Shown here one piece after another: positions 41,016 through 50,171 of a stretch of 64,000 nt of DNA (position 1 is its first letter; the number at the start of each line of letters is the position of its first letter). A program made the translations under genes and the position numbers. The notes under the pieces were generated by a model. That model did not search any database, was not told the DNA's origin, and worked only from the letters and a program-made list of their open reading frames with translations. Source of the DNA: JAJZAM01 sp027391075 (GTDB lineage Bacteria; Actinomycetota; Acidimicrobiia; Acidimicrobiales; Palsa-688); the NCBI GenBank assembly GCA_027391075.1, contig DAHYHI010000106.1:1-64000 (forward strand). The letters run 5' to 3'.

Positions 41016-44000
41016 TCAGGCGGTGCTGCGTCGTAGACGGCGCAGAGAGAGGGATGCTGCTGCGAGGCGATCCCCGCAGCTCGCAGCCGACGAGTCGAGA
41101 ACCTCGGATGCGGCCGGCACGCGCAAGGCGCCTGGGTCGCTGCTCGTCGCGGTATTCCCCTCCAGGCGCGCCGCCTGGACGGAGACGTCACGGCGCCACT
41201 CCGCCAGGTCGTCCATGATCGAACGCGCCTGCCAAACCAGAAGCTTCGATGGCGGCGGGGAGGACTCCATGGCCGTGTCGACGATCGCCGTTATCCGCTC
41301 CACCAACGACCCGGAGGCTCCGAGGGAGTCCCACGCCTTGAGAGCGTCCGCGAGGTTCACATTGCTCTCATGAGCCGAACCTACGGCTTTTATGATCTCC
41401 GCCCGGCGGGTTGCGCTGCGAACCTGACGGGACAAGGTCGCTGTCTCCCCAGTCTCGTCGTCCCCGTCAGCGTCGTCGGGCCGAGCAGACAGACCTTCTT
41501 CGAGTCGCGAAACGATCGTCGTGTAGGTTTCAGCACGCTGGTCGGCCGGGCGGTCGACGGCTTCTAGGAGGTAGCACCTGGCGAGGCCGCCCACGGCAGC
41601 GGCCAGCTCGTCTCTTAGTTCCGCCTCCTCGGAGGCCTCGAGGTTGGCAGAGAGAACGTCCAGCCGAGCCCAAATCGTACCGGCGTCGCACACCCGCCTA
41701 GCGACCCAGAAGGCTAGGGCCGCGTCAGCCAGGCTGCAACCGAGCTCGCTAGCCAAGTCATGCGCCCAGACGATCCCCATCCGGTCGACCATCTCACCTG
41801 CAACGTCGGTAGCGGCTAGCTGGTTGTAGAGGCGATGGCGCGGTATCAGGTCTGAGAAGACCCTACGGAGCTCGGAGGGGAAATAAGCGTGCACCGCCTC
41901 GGCGAAGACGGGGTCTGCCGCGGCGCCGCTGGACTCCAATGACTTGACGATGTCCGACTTGGCATACGCGAGCAGGGTCGCAAGCTCAGGCCTGATCAGG
42001 CCGGCTCCGGCCCTCCTGCGCACCTCGAACTCGACGCGATCGGGGAGGACCTCTACGCCACGATCGAAGAGTCCGTCGCCTTCGAGGGAGTCGACCAAGT
42101 ACTCGTAGGAGTCAAGCTCCCGTTCGCTGCGTCTAGCAGCTCGGTTGAGAGCGACCACGCTGTGGTCTACCTGGGCAAGGACCGCATCCGCCACTTCTGG
42201 CTCTGCCCGCTCGAGGTACCCGTCCCGATGAGACTCGGAGAGCCGGCCCTCCGAGATGGCCAGTGCCAGGAGAATCTTGAGGTTCACCTCCCGATCCGAG
42301 GTTGCCACACCCGCGGCGTTGTCGATGAAGTCGGCGTTGACCCGACCACCCCTCCTGCTAAAGCGCAGACGTGCCCTCTGGGTCACCCCGAGGTTCGCAC
42401 CTTCTCCTATTACGCGGGCTCTCACCTGCTCAGAGGTGATCCGGACCGTGTCGTTTGCGTGGTCGGCCACGTCCGCGTCTGACTCTTCGGGGGCCGCCAC
42501 GAACGTCCCGATACCACCGAACCACAACAAGTCCACCGGGGCGGCGAGGATCGCCGACATTAGCTCCGGCGGGCTGGTATCTCCAGGGGTAATGCCAAGA
42601 GCCTTAGCCGCCTCGGGGCTGACAGGAACAGACTTGGAGTCTCTAGGCCAAACCCCCCCGCCTCTTGAGATCAGGCTCCGGTCGTAGTCGTCCCAGCTCG
42701 AACGCGACAGGCGAGCGAGCCGGCAACGCTCTTCGAAGGACAGCTTCCGATCCGGTTCGGGATCCAAGAAGATGTGACGGTGGTCGAAAGCGCCGACCAG
42801 CTCGATAGCTGAGCTTTGGATCATGCCGTTTCCGAACACGTCGCCTGACATGTCGCCGACGCCCACGACACGGAAGGGATCTTCGGAAACGTCGATCCCG
42901 AGCTCTTTGAAGTGGCGGCTTACCGCCACCCAGGCACCTCTTGCGGTGATGCCCATAGCTTTGTGGTCATATCCTCGCGATCCTCCCGAGGCGAACGCGT
43001 CGCCTAACCAGAAGCCTCGGCGCTCCGCCAGCGAGTTCGCCAGGTCACTAAAAGTGGCAGTGCCTTTGTCAGCAGCTACCACGAGGTAAGGGTCCGGACC
43101 ATCCGAGGCAAGCACCGTTGGGGGCGAGACCACCTGGTCGTCTCGGTAGTCGTCGGTTATCTCCAATAACGCAGAAATGAAACTCTCGTAAGCGGATGCC
43201 ACTTCCTCTTGGGTCGGTCGACTCCGACTAGCGAAGCGCCCGGAACCTCCGGCCACCTGGCGTACCACGAAGCCCCCCTTGGCTCCAGTCGGTACGATCG
43301 GAGCGTTCTTCTTGACCTGAGCGAACGCCAAGTCGAGAACTTCCGTGCGGAAGTCTTCAGGACGCTCACTCCAGCGGATACCTCCACGAGCCACCCGGCC
43401 CGCCCTTAGATGGATTCCCTCCACCGCCGTAGAGTGCACGAACGTCTCGACCTCGGGACGCGGCGGGACCGACTCGGGCACCGCCCTTCCGTCGAGCTTC
43501 AACACCAGCGCCGGAGGGGACGCTGGCAATCCGTCTGGAGCGTTTCGCCATTCAGGATTATAGAAGTTCGTTCGCCAGGTGGCGTCGATCAGCGCTAGCA
43601 GCCCGCGAAGCAACCTGTCGTCGTCTAATCGAGTGACTGAAGCAAGATTGTCGACACAGGCCTGCCGAGCGGTGTCGACAGCTGCCGCCGAAGTCGAAGC
43701 AGTCCCTCGGACGGTGTCAAATCGCGCTTCGAAATAGGCAACGAGCGCCGCTGTTAGCTCAGGGTATGCGGCCAGGGAGTCGGCCGCGGCGTCGAGTTCG
43801 ACAGTAACAACCACCTGGGACCAGTAGCGCACGTAGGCGCGCAACACAGTCACCTGACGCCAGGTGAGCGCCGCCACGAGCACAAGACGGTTCAGGGGGT
43901 CGACGTCGACGAGGCCGGCCTCGTCAGCACACAAGGCGTCGACCAAGCGCTCCGAGAAGCCTGTCGGATACGCCAGGGCACCTCGGCAGCCATCCGCGCC

Positions 44001-44384
44001 TCTGACTCTGAGACCCATGTCGTCGACGTGCACTACACGCCTGCGGGCGCCGCCTGCGGGAATCTGAATCGGGATTGATTCGACCAGACTGAGACCGAAA
44101 CTTTCCAGCACCGGCACTATCTCCGCCAGCTCGGCGCGCTGCAGCGAGAACCGCCTGATCCGAAAAGAGCTGTCAGGATCGCGGGGTTCTCTCACCACGA
44201 AACGCCCTGCGTTGCCGTCGAGGCGGCGTATCACCTCGAGTTCCTCGACGGCCTCCGCAGGCCTTGTCCGTTCCTTGTATGCCGGCGGAAGGCTTTCGAG
44301 CTTGACGCTGGTCTCTTCGACACCAGCGAGCCTGCTCAGTGCCAGGACGCCGTTGTCCCATGACTGGTCAGTTTGTGCTGTCAT
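41016..44384 (-). CDS. NAD-specific glutamate dehydrogenase, large type
   Basis: About 1122 residues, oxidative deamination of glutamate to 2-oxoglutarate. The catalytic core is plain: RVARGGIRWSERPEDFRTEV, AQVKKNAPIVPTGAKGGFVV, then GVGDMSGDVFGNGM and RARVIGEGANLGVTQRARL in the NAD domain, with a helical C-terminus. Classical large GDHs are about 1600 residues, so roughly 450 N-terminal residues are missing; the N-terminal ACT-like region is reduced to about 350. The start (ATG 44384, or 44393/44396) has neither a clear Shine-Dalgarno nor a TANNNT. Confidence 0.9.
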   Translation of the reverse strand: MTAQTDQSWDNGVLALSRLAGVEETSVKLESLPPAYKERTRPAEAVEELEVIRRLDGNAGRFVVREPRDPDSSFRIRRFSLQRAELAEIVPVLESFGLSLVESIPIQIPAGGARRRVVHVDDMGLRVRGADGCRGALAYPTGFSERLVDALCADEAGLVDVDPLNRLVLVAALTWRQVTVLRAYVRYWSQVVVTVELDAAADSLAAYPELTAALVAYFEARFDTVRGTASTSAAAVDTARQACVDNLASVTRLDDDRLLRGLLALIDATWRTNFYNPEWRNAPDGLPASPPALVLKLDGRAVPESVPPRPEVETFVHSTAVEGIHLRAGRVARGGIRWSERPEDFRTEVLDLAFAQVKKNAPIVPTGAKGGFVVRQVAGGSGRFASRSRPTQEEVASAYESFISALLEITDDYRDDQVVSPPTVLASDGPDPYLVVAADKGTATFSDLANSLAERRGFWLGDAFASGGSRGYDHKAMGITARGAWVAVSRHFKELGIDVSEDPFRVVGVGDMSGDVFGNGMIQSSAIELVGAFDHRHIFLDPEPDRKLSFEERCRLARLSRSSWDDYDRSLISRGGGVWPRDSKSVPVSPEAAKALGITPGDTSPPELMSAILAAPVDLLWFGGIGTFVAAPEESDADVADHANDTVRITSEQVRARVIGEGANLGVTQRARLRFSRRGGRVNADFIDNAAGVATSDREVNLKILLALAISEGRLSESHRDGYLERAEPEVADAVLAQVDHSVVALNRAARRSERELDSYEYLVDSLEGDGLFDRGVEVLPDRVEFEVRRRAGAGLIRPELATLLAYAKSDIVKSLESSGAAADPVFAEAVHAYFPSELRRVFSDLIPRHRLYNQLAATDVAGEMVDRMGIVWAHDLASELGCSLADAALAFWVARRVCDAGTIWARLDVLSANLEASEEAELRDELAAAVGGLARCYLLEAVDRPADQRAETYTTIVSRLEEGLSARPDDADGDDETGETATLSRQVRSATRRAEIIKAVGSAHESNVNLADALKAWDSLGASGSLVERITAIVDTAMESSPPPSKLLVWQARSIMDDLAEWRRDVSVQAARLEGNTATSSDPGALRVPAASEVLDSSAASCGDRLAAASLSLRRLRRSTA

Positions 44385-44441
44385 GTCGACCATCATCGCG
44401 CTCCACTGCCGGCGACACCCGCGAGTGGCGCCGTGCGTGGC

Positions 44442-44447
44442 TAGCCT
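44442..44447 (+). promoter_or_regulatory. Putative leaderless -10 (TAGCCT) for enoyl-CoA hydratase
   Basis: TAGCCT, seven-base spacer TGCATTC, then ATG 44455. Confidence 0.45.
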
Positions 44448-44454
44448 TGCATTC

Positions 44455-45168
44455 ATGTCAGTGTCTTTCGAGCGCGACGGCGCGGTCGCAGTCCTACGAT
44501 TCGACGACGGCAAGGCCAACGTGTTGAGCCACGCTGTCATAGAAGATTTCCACCGTCACCTCGATGCGGTAGAGGCGGACCGGACTTTCCGCGCAACCGT
44601 GATCGTGGGCAGGCCCGGCCGGTTCTGCGCCGGCTTTGACCTCGCGACGATGAACCGCGACGCTGAGTCGATGAGATCTCTGGTGGCCGCCGGCGGCCGC
44701 TTGATTGCCCGCCTCTTCATGCACCCAATGCCGCTCGTGGCCGCTTGCAGCGGCCACGCTTTGGCGGCGGGAGCGCTCATGCTCCTCGCATGCGACGACC
44801 GCCTCGCTGCCGGCGGCGAGGCGAAGATCGGCCTGAACGAGGTGACTATCGGCCTTGCCCTGCCCTCTTGGGCGGTGTCGCTCGCCCGTTACAGGCTCGC
44901 AGGAGGCCACTTCGACCGTTGCGTCATCCTCGGAGAGCTCACAAATCCCGCTAGCGCTGTGGCCGCCGGCTTCATCGACACGGTGGTGGAAGCAGAGTCC
45001 CTGGAGCAGGTAACGCTTGAACGTGCCAGGATGCTCGCCGGGCTGGACAGGGATTCGGTCGCGACAACCAAGCGCCGGGCGAGAGTGGCCGTCGCACAGT
45101 CCATGACCGACGGGATCGACGCCGACGTAGCGTCCATGTCCCAGCCCTCGCCCCGGCCGGCTGGCTAG
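44455..45168 (+). CDS. Enoyl-CoA hydratase/isomerase family protein
   Basis: 237-residue crotonase. GRPGRFCAGFDLATM and GHALAAGALMLLACDDRLAA supply the two oxyanion-hole amides. IGLNEVTIGLALPSWAVSLA has Glu at the first catalytic position, but Ala/Leu/Ser where classical hydratases have the second Glu, so isomerase or another activity is possible. Divergent from the glutamate dehydrogenase. Confidence 0.88.
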   Translation: MSVSFERDGAVAVLRFDDGKANVLSHAVIEDFHRHLDAVEADRTFRATVIVGRPGRFCAGFDLATMNRDAESMRSLVAAGGRLIARLFMHPMPLVAACSGHALAAGALMLLACDDRLAAGGEAKIGLNEVTIGLALPSWAVSLARYRLAGGHFDRCVILGELTNPASAVAAGFIDTVVEAESLEQVTLERARMLAGLDRDSVATTKRRARVAVAQSMTDGIDADVASMSQPSPRPAG

Positions 45169-45187
45169 CCTCCGGGCGGATCGACAC

Positions 45188-45685
45188 CTACATGGTGAGG
45201 GTCGCCGCCGCGACACCTCCCAGTTCCCGGACGGCGTTTAGGTGGCCCGCCGTCGGAGAGCCCATGACTACTTCAGTATCGGCGACGCGGCGCCAGCGCA
45301 GGCCTGCCGTTATCGACTCCAGCGCCCGCAGAGCCCCTGTGGCGTCGCCGTCAGCGTGAAGCACCGCCGCATAGGGCAGGGATGCGGTCGACTCCAGGCA
45401 GGGGTAGTACACCTGGTCGAAGAAGTGCTTGATCGCCCCCGCCAGGTAGCCTAGGTTCACGGGACCGACCACTACGACCCCGTCGGCGTTGAGAGCGTCC
45501 GCGGCCGAGGCCCGCAGTGCCGGCACTTCCACCACGACCACTCCCTCGATCGCCGGGTCTCTCGCTCCTTCCAGGCACGCGATCAGCAAAGCGTGAGTCG
45601 ACGGTGAGACCGTGTGGTGGACCACGAGCAGCCTCTTAGGTTCCGGCCGGTCCGCACGGGGACCTCCGGATTCGGGGGCCTTCAC
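45188..45685 (-). CDS. Flavodoxin-like / NADPH-dependent FMN reductase family protein
   Basis: 165 residues. KRLLVVHHTVSPSTHALLIA is the phosphate-loop strand-loop-helix of flavodoxins. DGVVVVGPVNLGYLAGAIKHFFDQVYYP is the second FMN loop (given here in part as GPVNLGYLAGAIKHFFDQ). Probably a small FMN oxidoreductase; partner unknown. The GTG at 45685 overlaps the glycosylase stop by GTGA. Confidence 0.8.
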   Translation of the reverse strand: MKAPESGGPRADRPEPKRLLVVHHTVSPSTHALLIACLEGARDPAIEGVVVVEVPALRASAADALNADGVVVVGPVNLGYLAGAIKHFFDQVYYPCLESTASLPYAAVLHADGDATGALRALESITAGLRWRRVADTEVVMGSPTAGHLNAVRELGGVAAATLTM

Positions 45686-46347
45686 GGCTTACGTCGAGAT
45701 GACAGGACTTCGGTCGCCCTCCAGCAGTACCAGGCGGCCACCGACCGGTAGGGGCGGAACTGGTCGCCGAGGTCCTCCAATTCCCTCGGGCTGGGAGCTT
45801 CGACCCCGAAGGCGAGGCCGTATCCTCTGCGCACCCCGAGATCCCCAACAGGCCAGACGTCAAAACGGCGAAGCTGGAACAGAAGGAACATCTGAGCTGT
45901 CCACACGCCTATGCCTTTAACTTTGCAAAGGTCGGCCACCACGACCTCGTCGGTCATACGCCCAATCCGCCTTGGCTCGAGGTCGACGGTACCATCGAGG
46001 ACCTTCTCGGCTAGGTCGCAGATAGATGCCGCTTTCGCATTCGACAGGCCAGCCGAGCGCAGCACGTCGCGCCCAGTTGCGGCGATCGTCTCCGGGCTGA
46101 CAGCACCTTGAAGAGCCGCGTGAAGCCTCGCGTGAATGGCTGAGGCAGCAGACCCGGCAAGCTGCTGGTGGACTATCGAACGTACAAGCGACGCGAAGTG
46201 GGAGATACCCGAAGCTTCGAGTTTCATCGGTCCGCAAACAGCGACGAGACCGGCCATAGCAGGACTACGCGAAGCGAGGATCTTGGAGGCTTGCACGTGA
46301 CTGACACGGCGAGCGCCACTAGGGATAACTTGAGCGCTACTCGACAT
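45682..46347 (-). CDS. DNA-3-methyladenine glycosylase II-like (HhH-GPD)
   Basis: 221-residue base-excision glycosylase of the AlkA class without the N-terminal domain. SLVRSIVHQQLAGSAASAIH is the family helix, KVKGIGVWTAQMFLLFQL is the helix-hairpin-helix, and DVWPVGDLGVRRGYGLAFG holds the catalytic Asp. It lacks the Cys cluster of MutY/Nth. ATG 46347 has GAGGAG six bases upstream. Confidence 0.9.
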   Translation of the reverse strand: MSSSAQVIPSGARRVSHVQASKILASRSPAMAGLVAVCGPMKLEASGISHFASLVRSIVHQQLAGSAASAIHARLHAALQGAVSPETIAATGRDVLRSAGLSNAKAASICDLAEKVLDGTVDLEPRRIGRMTDEVVVADLCKVKGIGVWTAQMFLLFQLRRFDVWPVGDLGVRRGYGLAFGVEAPSPRELEDLGDQFRPYRSVAAWYCWRATEVLSSRRKP

Positions 46348-46403
46348 CTGCAGCTCCTCGCCGTGCTCGTTACCATTCAGTGTACTAGCCGGTCATAGCT
46401 GGC

Positions 46404-46421
46404 AGACTGTCTATACAGTCT
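46404..46421. promoter_or_regulatory. Inverted repeat AGACTGT-CTAT-ACAGTCT, probable operator before the desaturase
   Basis: Perfect seven-base arms around CTAT, 33 bases before the desaturase ATG. The central TATACA resembles a -10, so a bound repressor would block it. TetR-type regulators commonly control desaturases through such palindromes; no regulator gene lies in this window. Confidence 0.55.
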
Positions 46422-46453
46422 CGTCCGACTTAGCAGCCCGAGAGAAGGGGTTC

Positions 46454-47407
46454 ATGACCACAGCAGAGTCCGTTCTTGATCCAGTCGAATTGGCCCCCGA
46501 CGACACCTCGGAGCCAAGGTCCAAGACTTGGACTCAACAGATCACACTGACGGTCTTCATAGTCCTGCCTTTCGTTGCAACGGTGCTAGCCGTTCCCCTC
46601 ACCTGGACCCGCGGGCTGGGCTACCGAGATGCCATCATCGCCGGTGTTCTCTATGCGGTCAGCGGCTTGGGTATCACAGTCGGGTACCACCGTTACCTGA
46701 CCCACCGGGGTTTCAAGACGAGCCGCCCGGTGCGGATCGGGCTCGCCATAGCCGGTTGCCTTGCCCTGCAGGCCACACCCATCCAGTGGGTGGCCGACCA
46801 CCGGCGCCATCACCGCTTCTCCGACAAGCCCGGGGACCCTCACTCCCCGTGGCGCTACGGGGACAGCGCTAAAGCTCTGACCAAAGGCTTCTTTTACTCT
46901 CACGTGGGATGGCTTTACGACTGGGAGACGACGAACGAAAAGCGCTATGCCCCTGACCTCGTCGGAGATCCGGACATGGTGTTCATCTCACGCTTATACA
47001 TTGCATGGGTGGCTCTATCCCTTCTCATAGCCCCCCTCGTCGGAGGGCTGTGGGGATGGTCTTGGAACGCAGCCCTGACAGCGTTCATCTGGGGCAGCCT
47101 CGTCCGCATATTTGTACTGCACCACGTGACTTTCTCTATTAACTCGGTGTGCCACATCACTGGCAGGCGGCCGTTCAAGACCAAGGACCGCAGCCAGAAC
47201 GTGTGGTGGCTTTCGATACTTTCCTTCGGGGAGTCCTGGCACAACTTCCATCACGCGGAGCCTTCCTCTGCGCGACATGGCGTGAGGACCTTCGAGGTGG
47301 ACCTGAGCGCCGGCCTGATCAAGGCGATGGAGAAGTTCCGCCTGGTGAAAGACGTCCGCTGGCCGGACCGCGCGACGATAGACCGTCGCAGGGCCGTGCC
47401 CGCCTGA
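46454..47407 (+). CDS. Fatty-acid (acyl-CoA, delta-9 type) desaturase
   Basis: 317-residue membrane di-iron desaturase of the stearoyl-CoA type. The His boxes are HRYLTH, HRRHH and HNFHH, each in canonical surroundings (GYHRYLTHRGF, VADHRRHHRFSDKPGDPHSP, GESWHNFHHAEPSSARHG). Four hydrophobic helices are visible (about 29-48, 55-75, 172-195, 200-215). It introduces a cis double bond into saturated acyl chains and so could supply the oleoyl substrate for the adjacent methylation genes. AAGGGG precedes the ATG. Confidence 0.93.
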   Translation: MTTAESVLDPVELAPDDTSEPRSKTWTQQITLTVFIVLPFVATVLAVPLTWTRGLGYRDAIIAGVLYAVSGLGITVGYHRYLTHRGFKTSRPVRIGLAIAGCLALQATPIQWVADHRRHHRFSDKPGDPHSPWRYGDSAKALTKGFFYSHVGWLYDWETTNEKRYAPDLVGDPDMVFISRLYIAWVALSLLIAPLVGGLWGWSWNAALTAFIWGSLVRIFVLHHVTFSINSVCHITGRRPFKTKDRSQNVWWLSILSFGESWHNFHHAEPSSARHGVRTFEVDLSAGLIKAMEKFRLVKDVRWPDRATIDRRRAVPA

Positions 47408-47425
47408 GGCCTTCCGCCGGGATCC

Positions 47426-48700
47426 CTAGACTCGGGTGGGCCTCGAATAGTCGAGACGTCGCAGAGGGAAGCCTGACGAACCGTGTTCGTCGGTCTTGAC
47501 CGCAAGCACCTGGTGCAGTTCGATACGGCGCTGGGTGAATCCGAGCCTGGATCCCGCCAAGTACAGTCGCCATACTCTGGCGACTCCCTCACCGACCTCG
47601 GCCACGGCCTTGTCCCAGTTTGCGTCGAGGTTTGCCCCCCAAGCTGCACAAGTTCGGGCGTAGTGCTCGCGGAAATTCTCCTCGTGGCGGACTTCGAGGC
47701 CGTTGTCGTGGATCGCCGACACGATCGCGCCAACTGATTCGAGCTCCCCGTCGGGGAAGACATACCTGTTGATGAAACCGCCGGTTCGGCTTGGAGACGA
47801 GTTCACAGGGCGGGTTATGCAGTGGTTGAGAAGCCTGCCCTGCGGGCGCAACTTCGCCGCAAGGAAACGGAAGTACGCGGGAAGGCTCTTCGCTCCGATG
47901 TGTTCTGTAAGGCCGATGCTGCTCACTGCGTCGAAGCCCGTTTCGATCACGTTGCGATAATCGTCGTGGCGAATCTGTGCCAGGTCACCAAGGCCTAGCT
48001 CGGCAATGCGCCGCTGTCCCCACTCCGCCTGCTGACGCGACAGGGTGACGCCTATCACCTTCACACCGTAATGCTGGGCGGCGTGGATTACCATCGTCCC
48101 CCAACCGCAGCCGACGTCGAGGAGACGCTGCCCGGGGGCTAGTCCGAGCTTCCGGCAGACCAGGTCGACCTTCTCCTCCTGGGCCTCCTCAAGGGTCGCG
48201 TCGGCATTCGGGAACACCGCGCAGGTGTAGGCCATCGTCGGACCGAGCAGCCACTCGTAGAAACGGTTCGACACGTCGTAGTGGTGGCTGATCGCCCGCG
48301 AGTCCCGCGACAAGGAGTGACGCAGACCCCACCACAGACCCGGATGTACTTCTTGGGGGGGCGGCGGGATCGGGCGAAGGACTTTCGGACCGAGACCCCG
48401 TAGGACTCTCAGCCTGTCGGCCCAGCTGATCTCGCCGATGTGCTCACCTGCGAGCATCATCAAAGCGGTGAAGGCGTCTCCTTCCAAGTCGAGATATCCC
48501 GACACGTAGGCCCGCGCCAAGCCCAGGTCGCTCGGAGCTGTCGCAACGTAGTTCAGCGCCCTCGGATCGCGGATCTTGATAGTGCACAACGCCTCCGGTG
48601 GGCCGGCGACGCTGCCGTCGTAAGACTCTATCGCGAGGGGCATTCCACGACCGACTACGCTGTAGAGCACGTTGGCTATTTGGCTGCGGGATGAGAGCAT
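47426..48700 (-). CDS. Cfa-like SAM methyltransferase, likely 10-methyl fatty-acid synthesis (TmsB/BfaB type)
   Basis: 424 residues, cyclopropane-synthase superfamily: ISHHYDVSNRFYEWLLGPTM, LLDVGCGWGTMVIHAAQHYG (SAM motif I), VTLSRQQAEWGQRRIAELG and SSIGLTEHIG. ATG 48700 has AAGGAG eight bases upstream. The gene directly upstream encodes the FAD oxidoreductase with which such methyltransferases make 10-methyl (tuberculostearic-type) acids: methylation of the oleoyl C10, then reduction of the methylene. If that pairing is wrong it is a plain cyclopropane synthase. Confidence 0.85.
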   Translation of the reverse strand: MLSSRSQIANVLYSVVGRGMPLAIESYDGSVAGPPEALCTIKIRDPRALNYVATAPSDLGLARAYVSGYLDLEGDAFTALMMLAGEHIGEISWADRLRVLRGLGPKVLRPIPPPPQEVHPGLWWGLRHSLSRDSRAISHHYDVSNRFYEWLLGPTMAYTCAVFPNADATLEEAQEEKVDLVCRKLGLAPGQRLLDVGCGWGTMVIHAAQHYGVKVIGVTLSRQQAEWGQRRIAELGLGDLAQIRHDDYRNVIETGFDAVSSIGLTEHIGAKSLPAYFRFLAAKLRPQGRLLNHCITRPVNSSPSRTGGFINRYVFPDGELESVGAIVSAIHDNGLEVRHEENFREHYARTCAAWGANLDANWDKAVAEVGEGVARVWRLYLAGSRLGFTQRRIELHQVLAVKTDEHGSSGFPLRRLDYSRPTRV

Positions 48701-48738
48701 CTCTTCAGCTCCTTTGTTACGAGGCTCGAACACGGGTG

Positions 48739-50157
48739 TCAACTGCCTTTCACGCACTTAGCGTACAGATCTGTGAGCCGACTGTCAGGGTCGTAGCGAC
48801 CTTTGAGAGTTTCGTAGACCGGACCGTTGTAGAGCGCCCAGAAGCGTTCTGGCTCGTAAAAGGCTGTCGAGTAGAGCGACTTACGGCCGTCGAGACGCTC
48901 TACTTCGTCTTCGACCCATCGGTTGTAATAGGCGGGCCCGGCGTCTTTACGCACTGGCACCGAGGACCAAAAGCCGACGTTGACGTAGGTCTTCGACGAG
49001 TCCAGCGGGTACAGGTCCCAGGTAACGGCGGGATCCAGTTGACGTAGAGGGCACAGCCAAACGGGCAGGATTGGAACCTCCCGGGTGAAGCCGTCGAGGA
49101 ACTCCGCTAGGCGTTCGACGGGGACCTCGACATCTTGGATGACATTTTCGCGCTCGGGCTGACCCCGGCGGGCGTCAATGCGAGCTTTGATCTTATAGCG
49201 CTCCTCGAATGCCATGATCTTCCAGTAGACGTCGCTGCGAAGGAAGCGCCGACCGGCCAGTCTACGCACGACGGCATTTTGCGCGTAGAACGCCTTCGAG
49301 CACCAGAACCAGTCGGAGTCCCACCGCCACAGGTAGTCCCTGGTGCATAGCCAATCCCTGCTGCGATGCTGTATCGACTTATAGTAGATGTCGTCGCGCG
49401 TGTAGTCGCTGGTCAGGGGGGCTTCGTCGGACCAGGTTCCCACGCTCAGGTAGCACTCGTCCCGGGAGAACACCGTGCCGTCGAGAAAGTCGACCGGCGC
49501 CCCCTCGAAACGCCTCGTCTCGCACAGAACCCCGATCGACTCAGCAACCTCCTCGAAGGAGTCGAATCGAACGTGGCGCAGCCGCACGTATGGGGAGACC
49601 GGCTCGACCTCGATCCTCGCTCGAAGAGCGTAGCCAAGCGTCCCGTAGCTGTTAGGAAAGCCGTAGAAAAGGTCACTGTGCTCGCCTTCCGGGCGTGCTG
49701 TGACCACACGGCCGTCGCCGGTCAGCACGTCCATGTCGATCACCGTCTCGTGGGGCATGCCCGAGCGAAATGAGGTGCTTTCTATGCCCAGCCCGCTCAG
49801 CGCCCCGCCGAGGGTTATCGTCTTGAGCTGGGGCACCACCTTCGGCATGACACCGTGAGGCAGGAGGGCATCGACGATGTGCTCGTAAGTTGCCATGCCC
49901 CCTACGTCCGCCCACTGCCCCTGAGGGTCAACGGACAACACAGACCCGAAGGCTGACACGTCGAGGCGGTGAACCTTGCCAGCCGAACGCTGTCTGAAAA
50001 GGTTAGACGACTTCTTGGCCAGGCGGACCTTCTCCCCTTTCGGCACTGCCCGGTAGGAGCGGGTTAAATTCTCTACCGCCTGCTCGTAATAAGTCGTGGT
50101 TCCGCTCGCCTTGTCAAGGGGGTGTGCCGTGCCGCGCAGTTCCGGGTTCGCCACCAT
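48739..50157 (-). CDS. FAD-binding oxidoreductase, likely methylene-fatty-acid reductase (TmsA/BfaA type)
   Basis: 472 residues with a PCMH-type FAD domain: RLDVSAFGSVLSVDPQGQWA, GGMATYEHIVDALLPHGVMP and VVPQLKTITLGGALSGLGIE. A C-terminal substrate domain contains YLWRWDSDWFWCSKAF. This is the layout of Rv3719-like proteins paired with Cfa-like methyltransferases. ATG 50157 has TAACCT eight bases upstream; the frame is open further upstream but that part is Arg-rich noise. The Cfa gene starts 38 bases downstream, so the two form an operon. Confidence 0.85.
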   Translation of the reverse strand: MVANPELRGTAHPLDKASGTTTYYEQAVENLTRSYRAVPKGEKVRLAKKSSNLFRQRSAGKVHRLDVSAFGSVLSVDPQGQWADVGGMATYEHIVDALLPHGVMPKVVPQLKTITLGGALSGLGIESTSFRSGMPHETVIDMDVLTGDGRVVTARPEGEHSDLFYGFPNSYGTLGYALRARIEVEPVSPYVRLRHVRFDSFEEVAESIGVLCETRRFEGAPVDFLDGTVFSRDECYLSVGTWSDEAPLTSDYTRDDIYYKSIQHRSRDWLCTRDYLWRWDSDWFWCSKAFYAQNAVVRRLAGRRFLRSDVYWKIMAFEERYKIKARIDARRGQPERENVIQDVEVPVERLAEFLDGFTREVPILPVWLCPLRQLDPAVTWDLYPLDSSKTYVNVGFWSSVPVRKDAGPAYYNRWVEDEVERLDGRKSLYSTAFYEPERFWALYNGPVYETLKGRYDPDSRLTDLYAKCVKGS

Positions 50158-50165
50158 GACACGCG

Positions 50166-50171
50166 AGGTTA
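50166..50171 (-). promoter_or_regulatory. Putative leaderless -10 (TAACCT) for FAD oxidoreductase
   Basis: TAACCT, eight-base spacer, then ATG 50157. It lies in an 8-bp palindrome GGTTAACC. Confidence 0.45.
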
